Shown: positions 34,594 to 42,946, numbered from the stretch's first letter. The stretch: DNA of 64,000 nt from an uncultured Blautia sp. (GCF_934424005.1 NZ_CAKRXI010000007.1:1-64000), one strand, 5' to 3'. Notes: a model not told the origin generated them from the sequence alone. Numbers and translations: made by a program.

Positions 34594-35418
34594 TTAGTCC
34601 TGTCTTGGATCGAGAATATCACGGATACTGTCGCCAAGCATATTAAATACGATTACTACGATTACTATGGCAATACCTGGTGCGATCATCAGCCATGGTG
34701 CCTTTGCCATATAGGTTCTTCCTTCATTCAGCATCAGTCCCCATTCCGGCGTCGGTGCCACCGCACCAAATCCCAGGAAGGAAAGAGATGCAAGCTCCAG
34801 CATCATGGTTCCCATGTCTGCTGCTGCCGTTACTGTCATAGTTGTCAGCATATTCGGCAGAATGTGTTTCCAGAGGATTTTGAAAGTACTGGTACCATTT
34901 ACAATGGCAGCCTCCACATAAAGATTTCTTTTTACTTTCAAAACCATACTTCTTGCCAGTCTGGCATATTTTGTCCAGCTTACTGCTGTGATCGCTATAA
35001 CGCCGTTTCGAAGACTTGGTCCAAGCATACCTGCGATCGCGATGGCCAGGATCATTCCAGGAAAAGAGATCATCATATCCGCAATTCTCATAATTACCTG
35101 ATCGATCCATCCACCAAAATATCCTGCAACGACTCCCAGCAGCGTACCAACAACAAAGATTGTAGCTACAAGGATCAGTGTGGATACCAGTGAAGTTCTT
35201 GTTCCATAAATCACTCGGGACAAAAGATCTCGTCCAAGCTTATCTGCACCCAGCGGATAGTCTGCACATGGAGCTTTCAGAGAATCCACCATAACTGCTT
35301 CCAACGGATCCTTCGGTGCGATCCACGGTGCAAATACTGCAACTCCTACTATCACAAGGGCCAGAATAAAGAAAAGTGTAAACTGCTTATGAGCCAGGAA
35401 AAAATTCTGTTTTTTCAC
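34594..35418 (-). CDS. Dpp/Nik-family ABC permease (DppC-like)
   Basis: A 274-residue membrane protein with six predicted helices. N-terminal LFFILALVIVGVAVFAPW, then the PLGADKLGRDLLSR and GTRTSL segments, and the EAA loop for ATPase contact (YVEAAIVNGTS), all typical of DppC/NikC. The start is GTG 35418, which directly follows the TAA stop of the dppB-like gene and has AAGGAGGT upstream, so the two permeases are coupled. Confidence 0.9.
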   Translation of the reverse strand: MKKQNFFLAHKQFTLFFILALVIVGVAVFAPWIAPKDPLEAVMVDSLKAPCADYPLGADKLGRDLLSRVIYGTRTSLVSTLILVATIFVVGTLLGVVAGYFGGWIDQVIMRIADMMISFPGMILAIAIAGMLGPSLRNGVIAITAVSWTKYARLARSMVLKVKRNLYVEAAIVNGTSTFKILWKHILPNMLTTMTVTAAADMGTMMLELASLSFLGFGAVAPTPEWGLMLNEGRTYMAKAPWLMIAPGIAIVIVVIVFNMLGDSIRDILDPRQD

Positions 35419-36357
35419 TTATTTAACCTCCTTTATTCTTGGGTCCAGATAGGTATAAGAAAGATCAACAATGATATTGATCACCATATACAGGATTGCG
35501 ATCACAAGTACATATGCCTGTACCATCGGATAATCTCTGCATGAGATTGCTTTGATCGCCATGCTTCCCATACCCGGCCAGTTGTAGATGATCTCAACTA
35601 CAGCGGTTCCGCCAAGCAGCGACCCTAGAGAAAGTCCAAGAAGAGTAACGATTGGAAGCATAGCGTTTGGAAGTACATGTCTCCATAGAATCACACTCTC
35701 TTTTATACCTCTCATTCTGGCTCCGATGACATAATCCTGCCGAAGCTCCTCGAGAACAGCATTTCGCACCTGTCTGGTATACTTTGCAGACATAGAAAGC
35801 GCCAGCGTCACTGCAGGCATGATCATCGCCTTGAAATCAGTAGTACCTCCTGCAACATTGATCCATCTGAGCTGAACTCCAAAAATGCTGAGCAGGATCA
35901 GGCCAATCCAGAAGCTTGGGATTGATACTCCAAAAAAGGTAATCCCTCGGATCAGGTAGTCCGGCCATTTGTTCTGATGCACTGCCGAGATGATCCCACA
36001 TGGAATTGAGAAAATAATCATCAGGAGAAGTGCAAACAGCGACATCTGAAGCGTCGGCCAGAAGCATTTCATCAGCTTTTCAGTTACAGGGATCTTAAAT
36101 GCATAAGATGTTCCCATGTCTCCGGTCAGCACTCCTTTAACCCAGGAGGCGTACTGTACCAGAAACGGTTGGTCAAGGCCCAGATCATGCCGCGTCTGTT
36201 CGAGTAATTCGGGAGTCGGCAGATTACCGCACTCAGTCAGCATGATCTCCGCCGGATCGCCTGGCGAAAGATAGGTGAGTGCAAAAGTAAAAAAGCTGAC
36301 ACCGATCAGGACGATCAGAATCTGCAAAAGCCTTTTTCCAATTTGTTTTTTTGACAT
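35419..36357 (-). CDS. Dpp/Nik-family ABC permease (DppB-like), first gene of the operon
   Basis: A 312-residue membrane protein with about six helices. The family opening (LLQILIVLIGVSFFTFALTY), LSPGDPAE, the QYASWVKGVLTGDMGTS loop and the EAA-like QDYVIGARMRGIKES motif identify DppB/NikB. ATG 36357 follows AAGGAG. It is the first gene after cobalamin riboswitch 2, so the whole six-gene operon down to 29977 should be made when cobalamin is scarce. Confidence 0.92.
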   Translation of the reverse strand: MSKKQIGKRLLQILIVLIGVSFFTFALTYLSPGDPAEIMLTECGNLPTPELLEQTRHDLGLDQPFLVQYASWVKGVLTGDMGTSYAFKIPVTEKLMKCFWPTLQMSLFALLLMIIFSIPCGIISAVHQNKWPDYLIRGITFFGVSIPSFWIGLILLSIFGVQLRWINVAGGTTDFKAMIMPAVTLALSMSAKYTRQVRNAVLEELRQDYVIGARMRGIKESVILWRHVLPNAMLPIVTLLGLSLGSLLGGTAVVEIIYNWPGMGSMAIKAISCRDYPMVQAYVLVIAILYMVINIIVDLSYTYLDPRIKEVK

Positions 36358-36445
36358 TGTTTCTCCTTCCTACATTGGTAGCGGTTTTTCGCCGGATGCG
36401 ATTCAAAAAGGGCAGGGGGAAATACGCTTTTGAATAAAAGCGCAG

Positions 36446-36473
36446 AAAAAAACATCCGCATAGACTACGGATG
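36446..36473 (-). terminator. Expression-platform terminator of cobalamin riboswitch 2
   Basis: ACATCCG and CGGATGT form a stem followed by TTTTTTT on the minus strand, between the aptamer and the dppB-like start. It indicates switching off of the operon by cobalamin. Confidence 0.85.
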
Positions 36474-36529
36474 TTTACACACGAAAAAACAATGCTTCCT
36501 ATCTACCGTAAGAATCATATCTGATCATT

Positions 36530-36720
36530 TGCAAGCAGGTCTCCTGACTTAAGATCTTTGCTCCAAAGCCCCTTCCCAAATCTGTACACACAGATTCAGT
36601 GGTATTTATGCTTCGCAGCTCCCTATTACAGTGACGGGATCGTACCGGATTCACACCGGTTTCCCTTTTAATCCTGACAGAACTCAAAAATCTGACAGGA
36701 ACTTACAAAGGCTGGTTCAA
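36530..36720 (-). promoter_or_regulatory. Cobalamin riboswitch 2 (controls the Dpp/Nik-type ABC operon)
   Basis: On the minus strand the aptamer core reads GGGAAACCGGTGTGAATCCGG, GATCCCGTCACTGTAA and the B12 box TTAAGTCAGGAGACCTGC (36536-36553). A terminator follows at 36446-36473, then the dppB-like gene. The order aptamer, terminator, gene supports transcriptional repression by cobalamin. Confidence 0.93.
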
Positions 36721-36750
36721 AACCAACAAATGTTATTTATTTACAACTTT

Positions 36751-36779
36751 ATAATATATTACATTTTTTCCCATGTCCA
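36751..36779 (-). promoter_or_regulatory. Promoter of cobalamin riboswitch 2
   Basis: TGGACA (36774-36779) and TATTAT (36751-36756) with a 17-base spacer on the minus strand, directly upstream of the aptamer. Confidence 0.65.
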
Positions 36780-36829
36780 GAAATGTTTTTTTTCAGATTG
36801 TATTTTTTTATATACAAAACTTCATGACA

Positions 36830-36882
36830 CAAAAATAACAGGATTCTTCTCTTTCGCGCAGAGAAGATGTCCTGTTATTCTA
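36830..36882 (-). terminator. Terminator downstream of the amino-acid ABC operon
   Basis: AATAACAGGA-CTTCTCT pairs with AGAGAAG-TCCTGTTATT, and the minus strand continues TTTTTGTG. It lies about 155 bases beyond the ATPase gene at 37038. Confidence 0.75.
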
Positions 36883-36939
36883 GAATCTGAAATACCATTT
36901 TACAAACCAACCACTTGCTTTGCGTGGCCTGGTGGGGTG

Positions 36940-36986
36940 TGCGAGGGGAGAGCGGCCTTCGCAACTGTGAGCGCCCTCCCCTCGCA
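36940..36986. repeat. GC-rich hairpin element
   Basis: Perfect 11-base arms TGCGAGGGGAG and CTCCCCTCGCA around a 25-base loop, in a locally GC-rich patch (36925-37030) unlike the A/T-rich flanks. No U-run follows. The remainder of the 680-base gap holds the riboswitch, its promoter and a terminator, but no gene. Confidence 0.5.
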
Positions 36987-37037
36987 TAAGATTTTCAAAT
37001 TGTCAAATCACTGACGGGCCGCCGGGCAGTTCCCGGC

Positions 37038-37778
37038 TCAGGCATTTCGGAATCGACTCAAAAATTCCTTCGTCATCTCATTTTGCGGATCTTCAAAGAT
37101 CTGCTGTGAAGTGCCTTCTTCTACGATAACTCCACCGCCCATAAAGATCACATGTTTTGCCACATCTCTGGCAAATGCCATCTCATGTGTGACAATGATC
37201 ATTGTCAGTCCGTCTTTGGCCAGCGTACACATAACTTCCAGTACTTCTCCGACCATCTGCGGATCCAATGCTGAAGTAGGCTCATCAAATAGCAGGATCT
37301 CCGGCTCCATGGCAAGTGCTCTGGCAATCGCAACCCTTTGCTTCTGTCCACCGGAAAGCTGTTTCGGTTTTGCATTGATATATGGCGCCATCCCAACCTT
37401 CTCTAGGTACATCATGGCATTTTTATGAGCTTCTTCTTTGCTCTTTTTCAGGACTTTTTCCTGTCCCACCGTACAGTTTTTAAGAACTGTCATATTGTTA
37501 AACAGGTTAAAGTTCTGAAACACCATACCAACCTTTGAACGATATTCCGGTACATTCACATGCTTATCCATGATATTCGTTCCATGGTATCTAATTTCTC
37601 CCGAGGAAGGTGTTTCCAGAAGATTCATGCAGCGCAGCAGTGTGGATTTTCCAGAACCGGAGGGACCAATGATACAGGTAACATCTTTCGGCTTCACTGA
37701 GAAATCAATATCCTTCAGAATCTCATTATTTCCAAAAGATTTTCCCAGATGCTGTACTTTCAGAATTGACTCACTCAT
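37038..37778 (-). CDS. Polar amino-acid ABC transporter ATPase (GlnQ-like)
   Basis: A 246-residue ATPase with Walker A IIGPSGSGKSTLLRC, signature LSGGQKQRVAIARA and Walker B ILLFDEPTSALDP, in the short form typical of GlnQ/HisP/ArtP transporters. It overlaps the permease gene by four bases (ATGA), with AAGGACGG upstream. The three-gene order binding protein, permease, ATPase is a complete importer. The amino acid carried is not evident from sequence; glutamine, cystine or another polar amino acid is possible. Confidence 0.92.
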   Translation of the reverse strand: MSESILKVQHLGKSFGNNEILKDIDFSVKPKDVTCIIGPSGSGKSTLLRCMNLLETPSSGEIRYHGTNIMDKHVNVPEYRSKVGMVFQNFNLFNNMTVLKNCTVGQEKVLKKSKEEAHKNAMMYLEKVGMAPYINAKPKQLSGGQKQRVAIARALAMEPEILLFDEPTSALDPQMVGEVLEVMCTLAKDGLTMIIVTHEMAFARDVAKHVIFMGGGVIVEEGTSQQIFEDPQNEMTKEFLSRFRNA

Positions 37779-38569
37779 TCTCTGCCGTCCTTCCTTTCTT
37801 TATAAGAATACATTCCGCTGGTATGTGTCAGTGTGTCAGCGGTTGCAAGATCATAATTATCCGGTCCATCCATCTTGTGTTCGATCACTCGAAGAATTCT
37901 GGAACAGGTAAATGTCATGATAAAATAAATGATCATTGCAATTGTGAAGGACTCAAAATATGTGTACAGTGCTCCTGCAACACCTTTGGTCGTGTAAAAA
38001 AGCTCTACCGTGCCAATAATAGAAAGTACACAGGTATCTTTGATGTTGATGATCAGGTTATTGCCGATCTGCGGCATGATATTTCGAAGTGCCTGCGGAA
38101 GTATTACATTTATCATCGTCTGAACATGTGTCATGCCGATTGCCTTTGCACCTTCTGTCTGCCCAGGATCGATCGAGAGGATACCACCCCGGACTGTTTC
38201 TGCCATATATGCTCCTGTGTTGATCGATACAATAAAGATCGCCGCAAACCACATTGACATATTGATGTTAAAAAGATATGCACTTCCGAAATAAATAAAC
38301 ATCGCCTGTGCCATCATTGGCGTTCCACGAAAGAACTCCACATAGCAGGCCATAATAAATTTAACAATTTTGATAATTACTTTTTTGGCTGTAGAGTCAT
38401 TTTTGTCCACCGGGATCGTCTGTACGATACCAACCAGGAAACCAATGATACATCCAAAAAGTGTTCCAACCAGTGCCAGCCACATGCTGACGCCGGCTCC
38501 CTTCAGGAAAGAAGAACCATATTGCTGAAGAAGATATATGATTCTTCCTCCAAAACTCTCAGGCAGCAT
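37775..38569 (-). CDS. Polar amino-acid ABC transporter permease
   Basis: A 264-residue HisM/GlnP-family membrane protein with about five helices. It shows the typical VEFFRGTPMMAQ segment and the ATPase-contact loop TEGAKAIGMTHVQTMINVI. After the core there is a basic tail of about 40 residues (EHKMDGPDNYDL…) that is longer than in minimal members. ATG 38569 follows AAGGAGGA, 12 bases after the binding-protein gene. Confidence 0.9.
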   Translation of the reverse strand: MLPESFGGRIIYLLQQYGSSFLKGAGVSMWLALVGTLFGCIIGFLVGIVQTIPVDKNDSTAKKVIIKIVKFIMACYVEFFRGTPMMAQAMFIYFGSAYLFNINMSMWFAAIFIVSINTGAYMAETVRGGILSIDPGQTEGAKAIGMTHVQTMINVILPQALRNIMPQIGNNLIINIKDTCVLSIIGTVELFYTTKGVAGALYTYFESFTIAMIIYFIMTFTCSRILRVIEHKMDGPDNYDLATADTLTHTSGMYSYKERKDGRE

Positions 38570-38581
38570 TTCGCTCCTCCT

Positions 38582-39433
38582 TTATGACTCTGAAAGCGGC
38601 TGTACGGAAATAGCCTCATCCATCATTTTATTATAATCATCTTCTGTCATGTCTTTGAGCACACCATTGATCGCATCCTTAAGTTCATCGTTGCCCTTCT
38701 GTACAGAAATACCAATATTAATATCTTCATCGGATACTTCAAATGCTCCGTCTGTTTCACTGAAGTCAAGCAGTTTGAAATCCGGATATGCTACGCATGC
38801 AGCCTTTCCTGTAGGCATATCTGTAACAACTGCATCACATTTTCCGGATTCAAGAGCTACCAGCATTGCCGGTGCACTTTCCTGTGCCGGAAGGATATCG
38901 GCATCCGGAATCTGCGGCAAGCAGGAATCATACCAGATCGTATTCTGCTGGGATGTCACTGTAGCTCCTTTGAGGTCTTCTACGCTTGCTGCATCCTTAT
39001 AGTCTCCATCTTCTTTTACAAGAGTAATGATTGATGCATAATAATATGGATCTGTGAAATCAACCATCTGCTGACGTTCTTTTGTAATAGACTGTCCGGC
39101 AATAACGCAGTCAACCTGTCCGGACTGTACAGCAGGTACAAGAGAATCCCAGTCAAGCTTTACGATTTCAAGATCGTAGCCAAGTTCATCTGCAATTTTC
39201 TTTGCCATCATAACATCATATCCATACGCATAATCAGAACTTCCGGAAATCTGTACTGCTCCATTGGAGTCATCCGGCTGTGTCCAGTTGTAAGGAGCAT
39301 ATCCGCATTCCATTGCAACTTTCAGAGTTTTCTTATCATCCGCACTTACACTCTGTACCCCTATAATCCCACATGTCATTGATGCAGCTACTGCAGCTAC
39401 CGTTAACATTCTCCACATTTTACTCTTTCTCAT
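38582..39433 (-). CDS. Amino-acid ABC transporter substrate-binding protein
   Basis: A 283-residue family 3 binding protein. A signal peptide (residues 1-32, basic then hydrophobic, ending in QSVSAD) lacks a lipobox. The body has LKVAMECGYAPYNW, QSGQVDCVIAGQSITKERQ and VDFTDPYYYASI, the last being the conserved motif of polar amino-acid binders. The start is ATG 39433 behind AGGAGGA; a longer frame upstream runs into the leader hairpin. Its leader carries a terminator-like hairpin (39458-39500). Confidence 0.9.
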   Translation of the reverse strand: MRKSKMWRMLTVAAVAASMTCGIIGVQSVSADDKKTLKVAMECGYAPYNWTQPDDSNGAVQISGSSDYAYGYDVMMAKKIADELGYDLEIVKLDWDSLVPAVQSGQVDCVIAGQSITKERQQMVDFTDPYYYASIITLVKEDGDYKDAASVEDLKGATVTSQQNTIWYDSCLPQIPDADILPAQESAPAMLVALESGKCDAVVTDMPTGKAACVAYPDFKLLDFSETDGAFEVSDEDINIGISVQKGNDELKDAINGVLKDMTEDDYNKMMDEAISVQPLSES

Positions 39434-39457
39434 TTTCGTTTCCTCCTGACGTTTAAA

Positions 39458-39500
39458 TAAAAAAGAGCGCACGAAACCATGAAGTGCTCCGTTGCGCTTT
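39458..39500 (-). promoter_or_regulatory. Attenuator-like hairpin in the leader of the amino-acid ABC operon
   Basis: Transcription from the promoter at 39506-39534 should start near 39499, where AAAGCGCA pairs with TGCGCTCTTT, followed by TTTTTTAT. This is a terminator placed between promoter and gene. An alternative pairing (GGAGCAC with GTGCGCTC) exists. No known riboswitch class is recognised. Confidence 0.6.
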
Positions 39501-39505
39501 ATGCC

Positions 39506-39534
39506 ATTTTAATACTTTATCTCCGGAAAGTCAA
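39506..39534 (-). promoter_or_regulatory. Promoter of the amino-acid ABC operon
   Basis: TTGACT (39529-39534) and TAAAAT (39506-39511) with a 17-base spacer on the minus strand, between the NlpC/P60 gene terminator and the leader hairpin. Confidence 0.75.
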
Positions 39535-39557
39535 TATATATTATCCACTAATCTGCT

Positions 39558-39598
39558 CATAAAAAAGAGCAAAACCCCGAAGAGTTCTGCTCTTATGA
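39558..39598 (-). terminator. Terminator of the NlpC/P60 gene
   Basis: AAGAGCAGAACTCTTCGGGG … TTTTGCTCTTTTTTATG: AGAGCA pairs with TGCTCT, with U-run on the minus strand, nine bases past the stop codon at 39607. Confidence 0.8.
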
Positions 39599-39606
39599 TT
39601 CTTTCT

Positions 39607-41028
39607 TTATGAAGGACGTCTTACAGACAGGATTGTTCTGTAAGCAGCGTTGTTGCTGATCTTAATACCATCTCTGGAATTGGATGCATGTACGATCTGT
39701 CCGTTACCCATGTAGATTGCAACATGTCCACCATAGCAGATCAGGTCACCTGGCTGAGCATCTGCATAGGAAACTTCTGTTCCCCAGTTCTGCTGCTCAT
39801 AAGATGTTCTTGGGAGGCTGTATCCAAACTGTGCATATACACTCTGTGTAAATCCAGAGCAGTCAGCTCCGCCTGTAAGACTTGTGCCACCCCATACATA
39901 TGGGTTTCCAACAAACTGTGTAGCATAATCTACGATTGAAGATCCTGAACCACTGGATGAAGAACTGCTGGAACTTGAAGAACTGGATGAAGTATCTACT
40001 GTATCCGGATCAACTGTGTTGTCACTGTCAATCACATTTCCGTATTCATCATATTCTACATCACTGCTTCCACTGTCTTCTGTAGTTGTTTCTGTTGTAG
40101 TCTGGCTCGGGTCAACCTCGTTGCCATCTTCGTCATATACAGTATCTCCGTTTTCTGCTGCTTCTGAAGCATCGACTTCGTTACCGTCTTCATCATATAC
40201 TGTCTGGTCTTCCTGTTCCTGCTGTGCAGCTTCTTCCTCGGCTGCTGCAGCAGCTGCTGCTTCAGCTTCTGCCTGACGTCTTGCCTCTTCTTCAGCTGCA
40301 ATACGCTCTGCTTCAAGCTGTTCGATCTCAGCCTGCTGTTCCTGGATCAGGTTTGCATATTCATTTGCCATTTCCTGTGCATATGCAATCTCGTTATCGC
40401 AGTCTGCGGAATTTGCTTTCTTTGTATCGATCTGATTCTGAAGATCTACAGACTGTGCTTCATATTCCTGTTTCATACCTTCCAGTTCAGCTTTTTCCTG
40501 CTGATACTGATTTCCAAGGTTTGTTACCTGTGTAATTGTATTTGCATATTTTTCAAGGCTCTGTCTGTCGTAATCATACATCTTCTGAGTATACTCAGCT
40601 TTTGTAAGAAGATCAGAAAGGTTATCTGCACTCATCATCATCTGGAACCATGCTTCGTTTCCACCTTTTTCGTACAGATACTGGATACGCTGTTTCATTG
40701 CTGCGTACTGTTTGTCTTTCGCGTTCTGTGCTTTCTGCAGGTCAGCCTGTGTCTGCTGAATGTCTGCTTCTTTATTACTGATATCCCCTTCCAGGGTCTG
40801 AATGGAAACCATGACATTCACAAGATTTGCGTCCAGGGAGTTAATCTCATCCTGTAACTGCTGCTTAGCGGAGTAGAGCTGATCGATCTGAGCATATGTA
40901 GCATCAAGCTGTGCACTTGTAGCCGCCTGTTCCTCTCTCAGTTCATCTTCTCTTGACGCGCTTACACTGACAACCTGTGTTGCAGTCATCATTAATGCCA
41001 ACGTCAGGCAAACAATTCTTTTTTTCAT
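39607..41028 (-). CDS. Secreted peptidoglycan hydrolase, coiled-coil plus NlpC/P60 domain (PcsB-like)
   Basis: A 473-residue exported protein. Signal peptide about 1-25; residues about 28-250 are a PcsB-type coiled coil (YAQIDQLYSAKQQLQDEIN; REEQ/ALEE heptads), with an Ala/Glu-rich end; a low-complexity linker (about 250-355) has three copies of a VYDEDGNEVD-like unit and a run of 13 serines; residues about 360-473 are NlpC/P60 with catalytic GGADCSGFTQ, GGHVAIYMG and IVHAS. It would cut stem peptides during division or growth. ATG 41028 follows GAGGTGA. A WalR-like box lies in its leader. Confidence 0.9.
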   Translation of the reverse strand: MKKRIVCLTLALMMTATQVVSVSASREDELREEQAATSAQLDATYAQIDQLYSAKQQLQDEINSLDANLVNVMVSIQTLEGDISNKEADIQQTQADLQKAQNAKDKQYAAMKQRIQYLYEKGGNEAWFQMMMSADNLSDLLTKAEYTQKMYDYDRQSLEKYANTITQVTNLGNQYQQEKAELEGMKQEYEAQSVDLQNQIDTKKANSADCDNEIAYAQEMANEYANLIQEQQAEIEQLEAERIAAEEEARRQAEAEAAAAAAAEEEAAQQEQEDQTVYDEDGNEVDASEAAENGDTVYDEDGNEVDPSQTTTETTTEDSGSSDVEYDEYGNVIDSDNTVDPDTVDTSSSSSSSSSSSSSGSGSSIVDYATQFVGNPYVWGGTSLTGGADCSGFTQSVYAQFGYSLPRTSYEQQNWGTEVSYADAQPGDLICYGGHVAIYMGNGQIVHASNSRDGIKISNNAAYRTILSVRRPS

Positions 41029-41061
41029 GTTTCTCACCTCATAATCATTTTAACTCTATTT

Positions 41062-41078
41062 TGTAACATTTGTGAAAT
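41062..41078 (+). promoter_or_regulatory. WalR-like box in the NlpC/P60 gene leader
   Basis: TGTAAC, five bases, TGAAAT, one base off the WalR/YycF consensus of two TGTAA hexamers spaced by five. It reads on the + strand and lies about 20-35 bases downstream of the predicted transcription start of the minus-strand gene. Confidence 0.4.
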
Positions 41079-41099
41079 ATCTTTCTTAAGTTCTTATAC

Positions 41100-41128
41100 A
41101 TATTAACACAAGGTTCTTTCGAATGCAA
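41100..41128 (-). promoter_or_regulatory. Promoter of the NlpC/P60 gene
   Basis: TTGCAT (41123-41128) and TAATAT (41100-41105) with a 17-base spacer on the minus strand. Confidence 0.65.
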
Positions 41129-41177
41129 GAGTAAATCGATAAAAAGTTTAATATTTTGTAACATTTATTAAAAGTTC

Positions 41178-41222
41178 TGCAAAACAAAGGAGAAGTTCCT
41201 GTGTTTAGAAACTTCTCCGTAA
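41178..41222 (-). terminator. Terminator of the wall-binding repeat protein gene
   Basis: GGAGAAGTT and AACTTCTCC form a nine-pair stem followed by TTTGTTTT on the minus strand, 15 bases beyond the stop at 41237. Confidence 0.8.
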
Positions 41223-41236
41223 CATTTCATTCTTAT

Positions 41237-42877
41237 TTAAAATCCAAATAATTCCTGCAAAATGACATCTGCTGTTTTGTTCTTGAAGTTATCCGGATCA
41301 GAAAGAGTGGAACCGTACCATCTCATATAATTTCCTCTTCGGATATAGTTACCGCAGGATGGACGATAGGTGTACTTCTTATATCCTGCATATCTGGACA
41401 TGTACTTCGTTGCAAGAGCAACTGCCTGACTGTCATAATCTCCATCCGGTGTACTGGTTCCTGCGATCTGACATCCCGCATTCGGTGTGGAATGAACGAT
41501 CACTGCACTCTTATCAGAACACTGTCCGAGGACAATCCATGTATGACCATCATCATATCCGATATCACCAGGATATACTTTCCATCCTGTTTTGGACAGA
41601 TAATTCTGGTTCACATAAGTTCCCCATTTTAATGTATTCTTATAATAACTGCCGATTTCTCCTGATACAACCGTATAACTATTTCCATTTCTCATAACCT
41701 GCTGTGCTGCCCATCCTACAAATCCGGAACAGTCAAGTCCTTTTGCTCTGTTTGCAGTACTCAGGTCACGGTAATTATTGTAGTTATAACTGCTTGTCTG
41801 GCTGAGATAAAAGCTCTGCCATGTCGGGCTGACACCGATCCTTGTGGAATCATACCAACCGCCGCCCCAGATATATAATGCCTGTCCAACCGGTTTCAAT
41901 GCCCCGGCAAGATAATTCTTGAGCGTTTTGATCCCGGTCTGCTCAACCGGTTTCGGATCATTTGCAAAGTATGCATTGTTTGAGCTATTGCTGCTGTCCC
42001 CTGAAGAATATGTCATAACGCCTGTGGAACTGAATGTATAGGACACCCCATCAATCGACTTGGTACCCGTAACCATCTTGAAACTGCTCTTGTCAAAGTA
42101 GTATTTATTTCCACTGATCGTTACCCAGCCGCCCGCTGCGATTCCCGTACTTGGATCAAAATAATATGTAGCGCTACCAACCTTTGTAAGTCCCTTGGCC
42201 ATAACACCGTTGCTGCCAAAATATCTTAACTCTCCCTTGGCAGATTTTGTCCAGCCGGTAACCATTCTTTTGTATTTGGCATTGAAATATCTTGTCTCAT
42301 TTCCGGTATTCACATAACCGCTGGCTGCAATTCCTGTACTTGGATTGAAGTAATAATAATATTTGCCGATTTTTTTCAATCCCATGTACATCTTACCATC
42401 GCTGGCAAAATACCACCTCTGCCCCTTTGCATTTTTCAGCCAGCCTTTTGCCATCGTATAATTCGATGGCTGGAAATAACGGACAACTGCGCCATTGGCA
42501 GATCTTATAAATCCACTCTTCGTGTAGCCGGTCTTGATATCGAAGTAATAATATTTACCGCCGACCTTTTTCATTCCGGTATACATAACACCATTTTTTT
42601 TATTAAAATAGCGTTTTGGTCCTCTGGAACTTCTCTGCCAGCCTTTCAGCAAGACACCTGTCTTTGTATTAAGGAAGTATTTCTTTCCGTTTAAAGTAAG
42701 CCATCCCTTAACTTTCTTTCCGTTTTTATAATAGTATGTTTTTCCTTTTACGGTTCGAAAACCAGTTGTAGCAGCCTGCGCATCTACCGTGGATGCCTGA
42801 AACGCAAAGCCTGCAGCAAAAAGCATCACTCCTAAAAATATGGCTGCGATCCATGACTTTTTGCATACCTTTCCCAT
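41237..42877 (-). CDS. Secreted cell-wall-binding repeat protein with C-terminal NlpC/P60-like hydrolase domain
   Basis: A 546-residue exported protein. A signal peptide (1-35) is followed by about ten choline/glucan-binding-type repeats (residues about 40-285, units such as GKKYFLNTKTGVLLKGW and YYYFNPSTGIAASGY). A Ser/Asn linker leads to a C-terminal domain (about 310-546) with GLDCSGFVGWA, PGDIGYDDGHTWIVLG and IVHSTPNAG, the Cys-His arrangement of NlpC/P60 amidases. It probably remodels its own wall. It stands alone, with its own promoter and terminator. ATG 42877 follows AAAGAGGT. Confidence 0.88.
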   Translation of the reverse strand: MGKVCKKSWIAAIFLGVMLFAAGFAFQASTVDAQAATTGFRTVKGKTYYYKNGKKVKGWLTLNGKKYFLNTKTGVLLKGWQRSSRGPKRYFNKKNGVMYTGMKKVGGKYYYFDIKTGYTKSGFIRSANGAVVRYFQPSNYTMAKGWLKNAKGQRWYFASDGKMYMGLKKIGKYYYYFNPSTGIAASGYVNTGNETRYFNAKYKRMVTGWTKSAKGELRYFGSNGVMAKGLTKVGSATYYFDPSTGIAAGGWVTISGNKYYFDKSSFKMVTGTKSIDGVSYTFSSTGVMTYSSGDSSNSSNNAYFANDPKPVEQTGIKTLKNYLAGALKPVGQALYIWGGGWYDSTRIGVSPTWQSFYLSQTSSYNYNNYRDLSTANRAKGLDCSGFVGWAAQQVMRNGNSYTVVSGEIGSYYKNTLKWGTYVNQNYLSKTGWKVYPGDIGYDDGHTWIVLGQCSDKSAVIVHSTPNAGCQIAGTSTPDGDYDSQAVALATKYMSRYAGYKKYTYRPSCGNYIRRGNYMRWYGSTLSDPDNFKNKTADVILQELFGF

Positions 42878-42916
42878 ACGGTCAACCTCTTTCCACGAGT
42901 ATAAATATTCGTATTT

Positions 42917-42933
42917 TTTACAATCTTGTTACA
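42917..42933 (-). promoter_or_regulatory. WalR-type box in the leader of the wall-binding hydrolase gene
   Basis: On the minus strand TGTAAC-AAGAT-TGTAAA, an exact match to the TGTAAH-N5-TGTAAH pattern recognised by WalR/YycF. It sits just downstream of the predicted transcription start, as in genes repressed by WalR in Bacillus. Confidence 0.6.
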
Positions 42934-42946
42934 ATATTATGTAGGT

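Noticed and set aside
39458..39500. T-box or known amino-acid riboswitch before the amino-acid transporter
   Set aside because: The leader is only about 65 bases, with no T-box sequence, specifier loop or known aptamer core.
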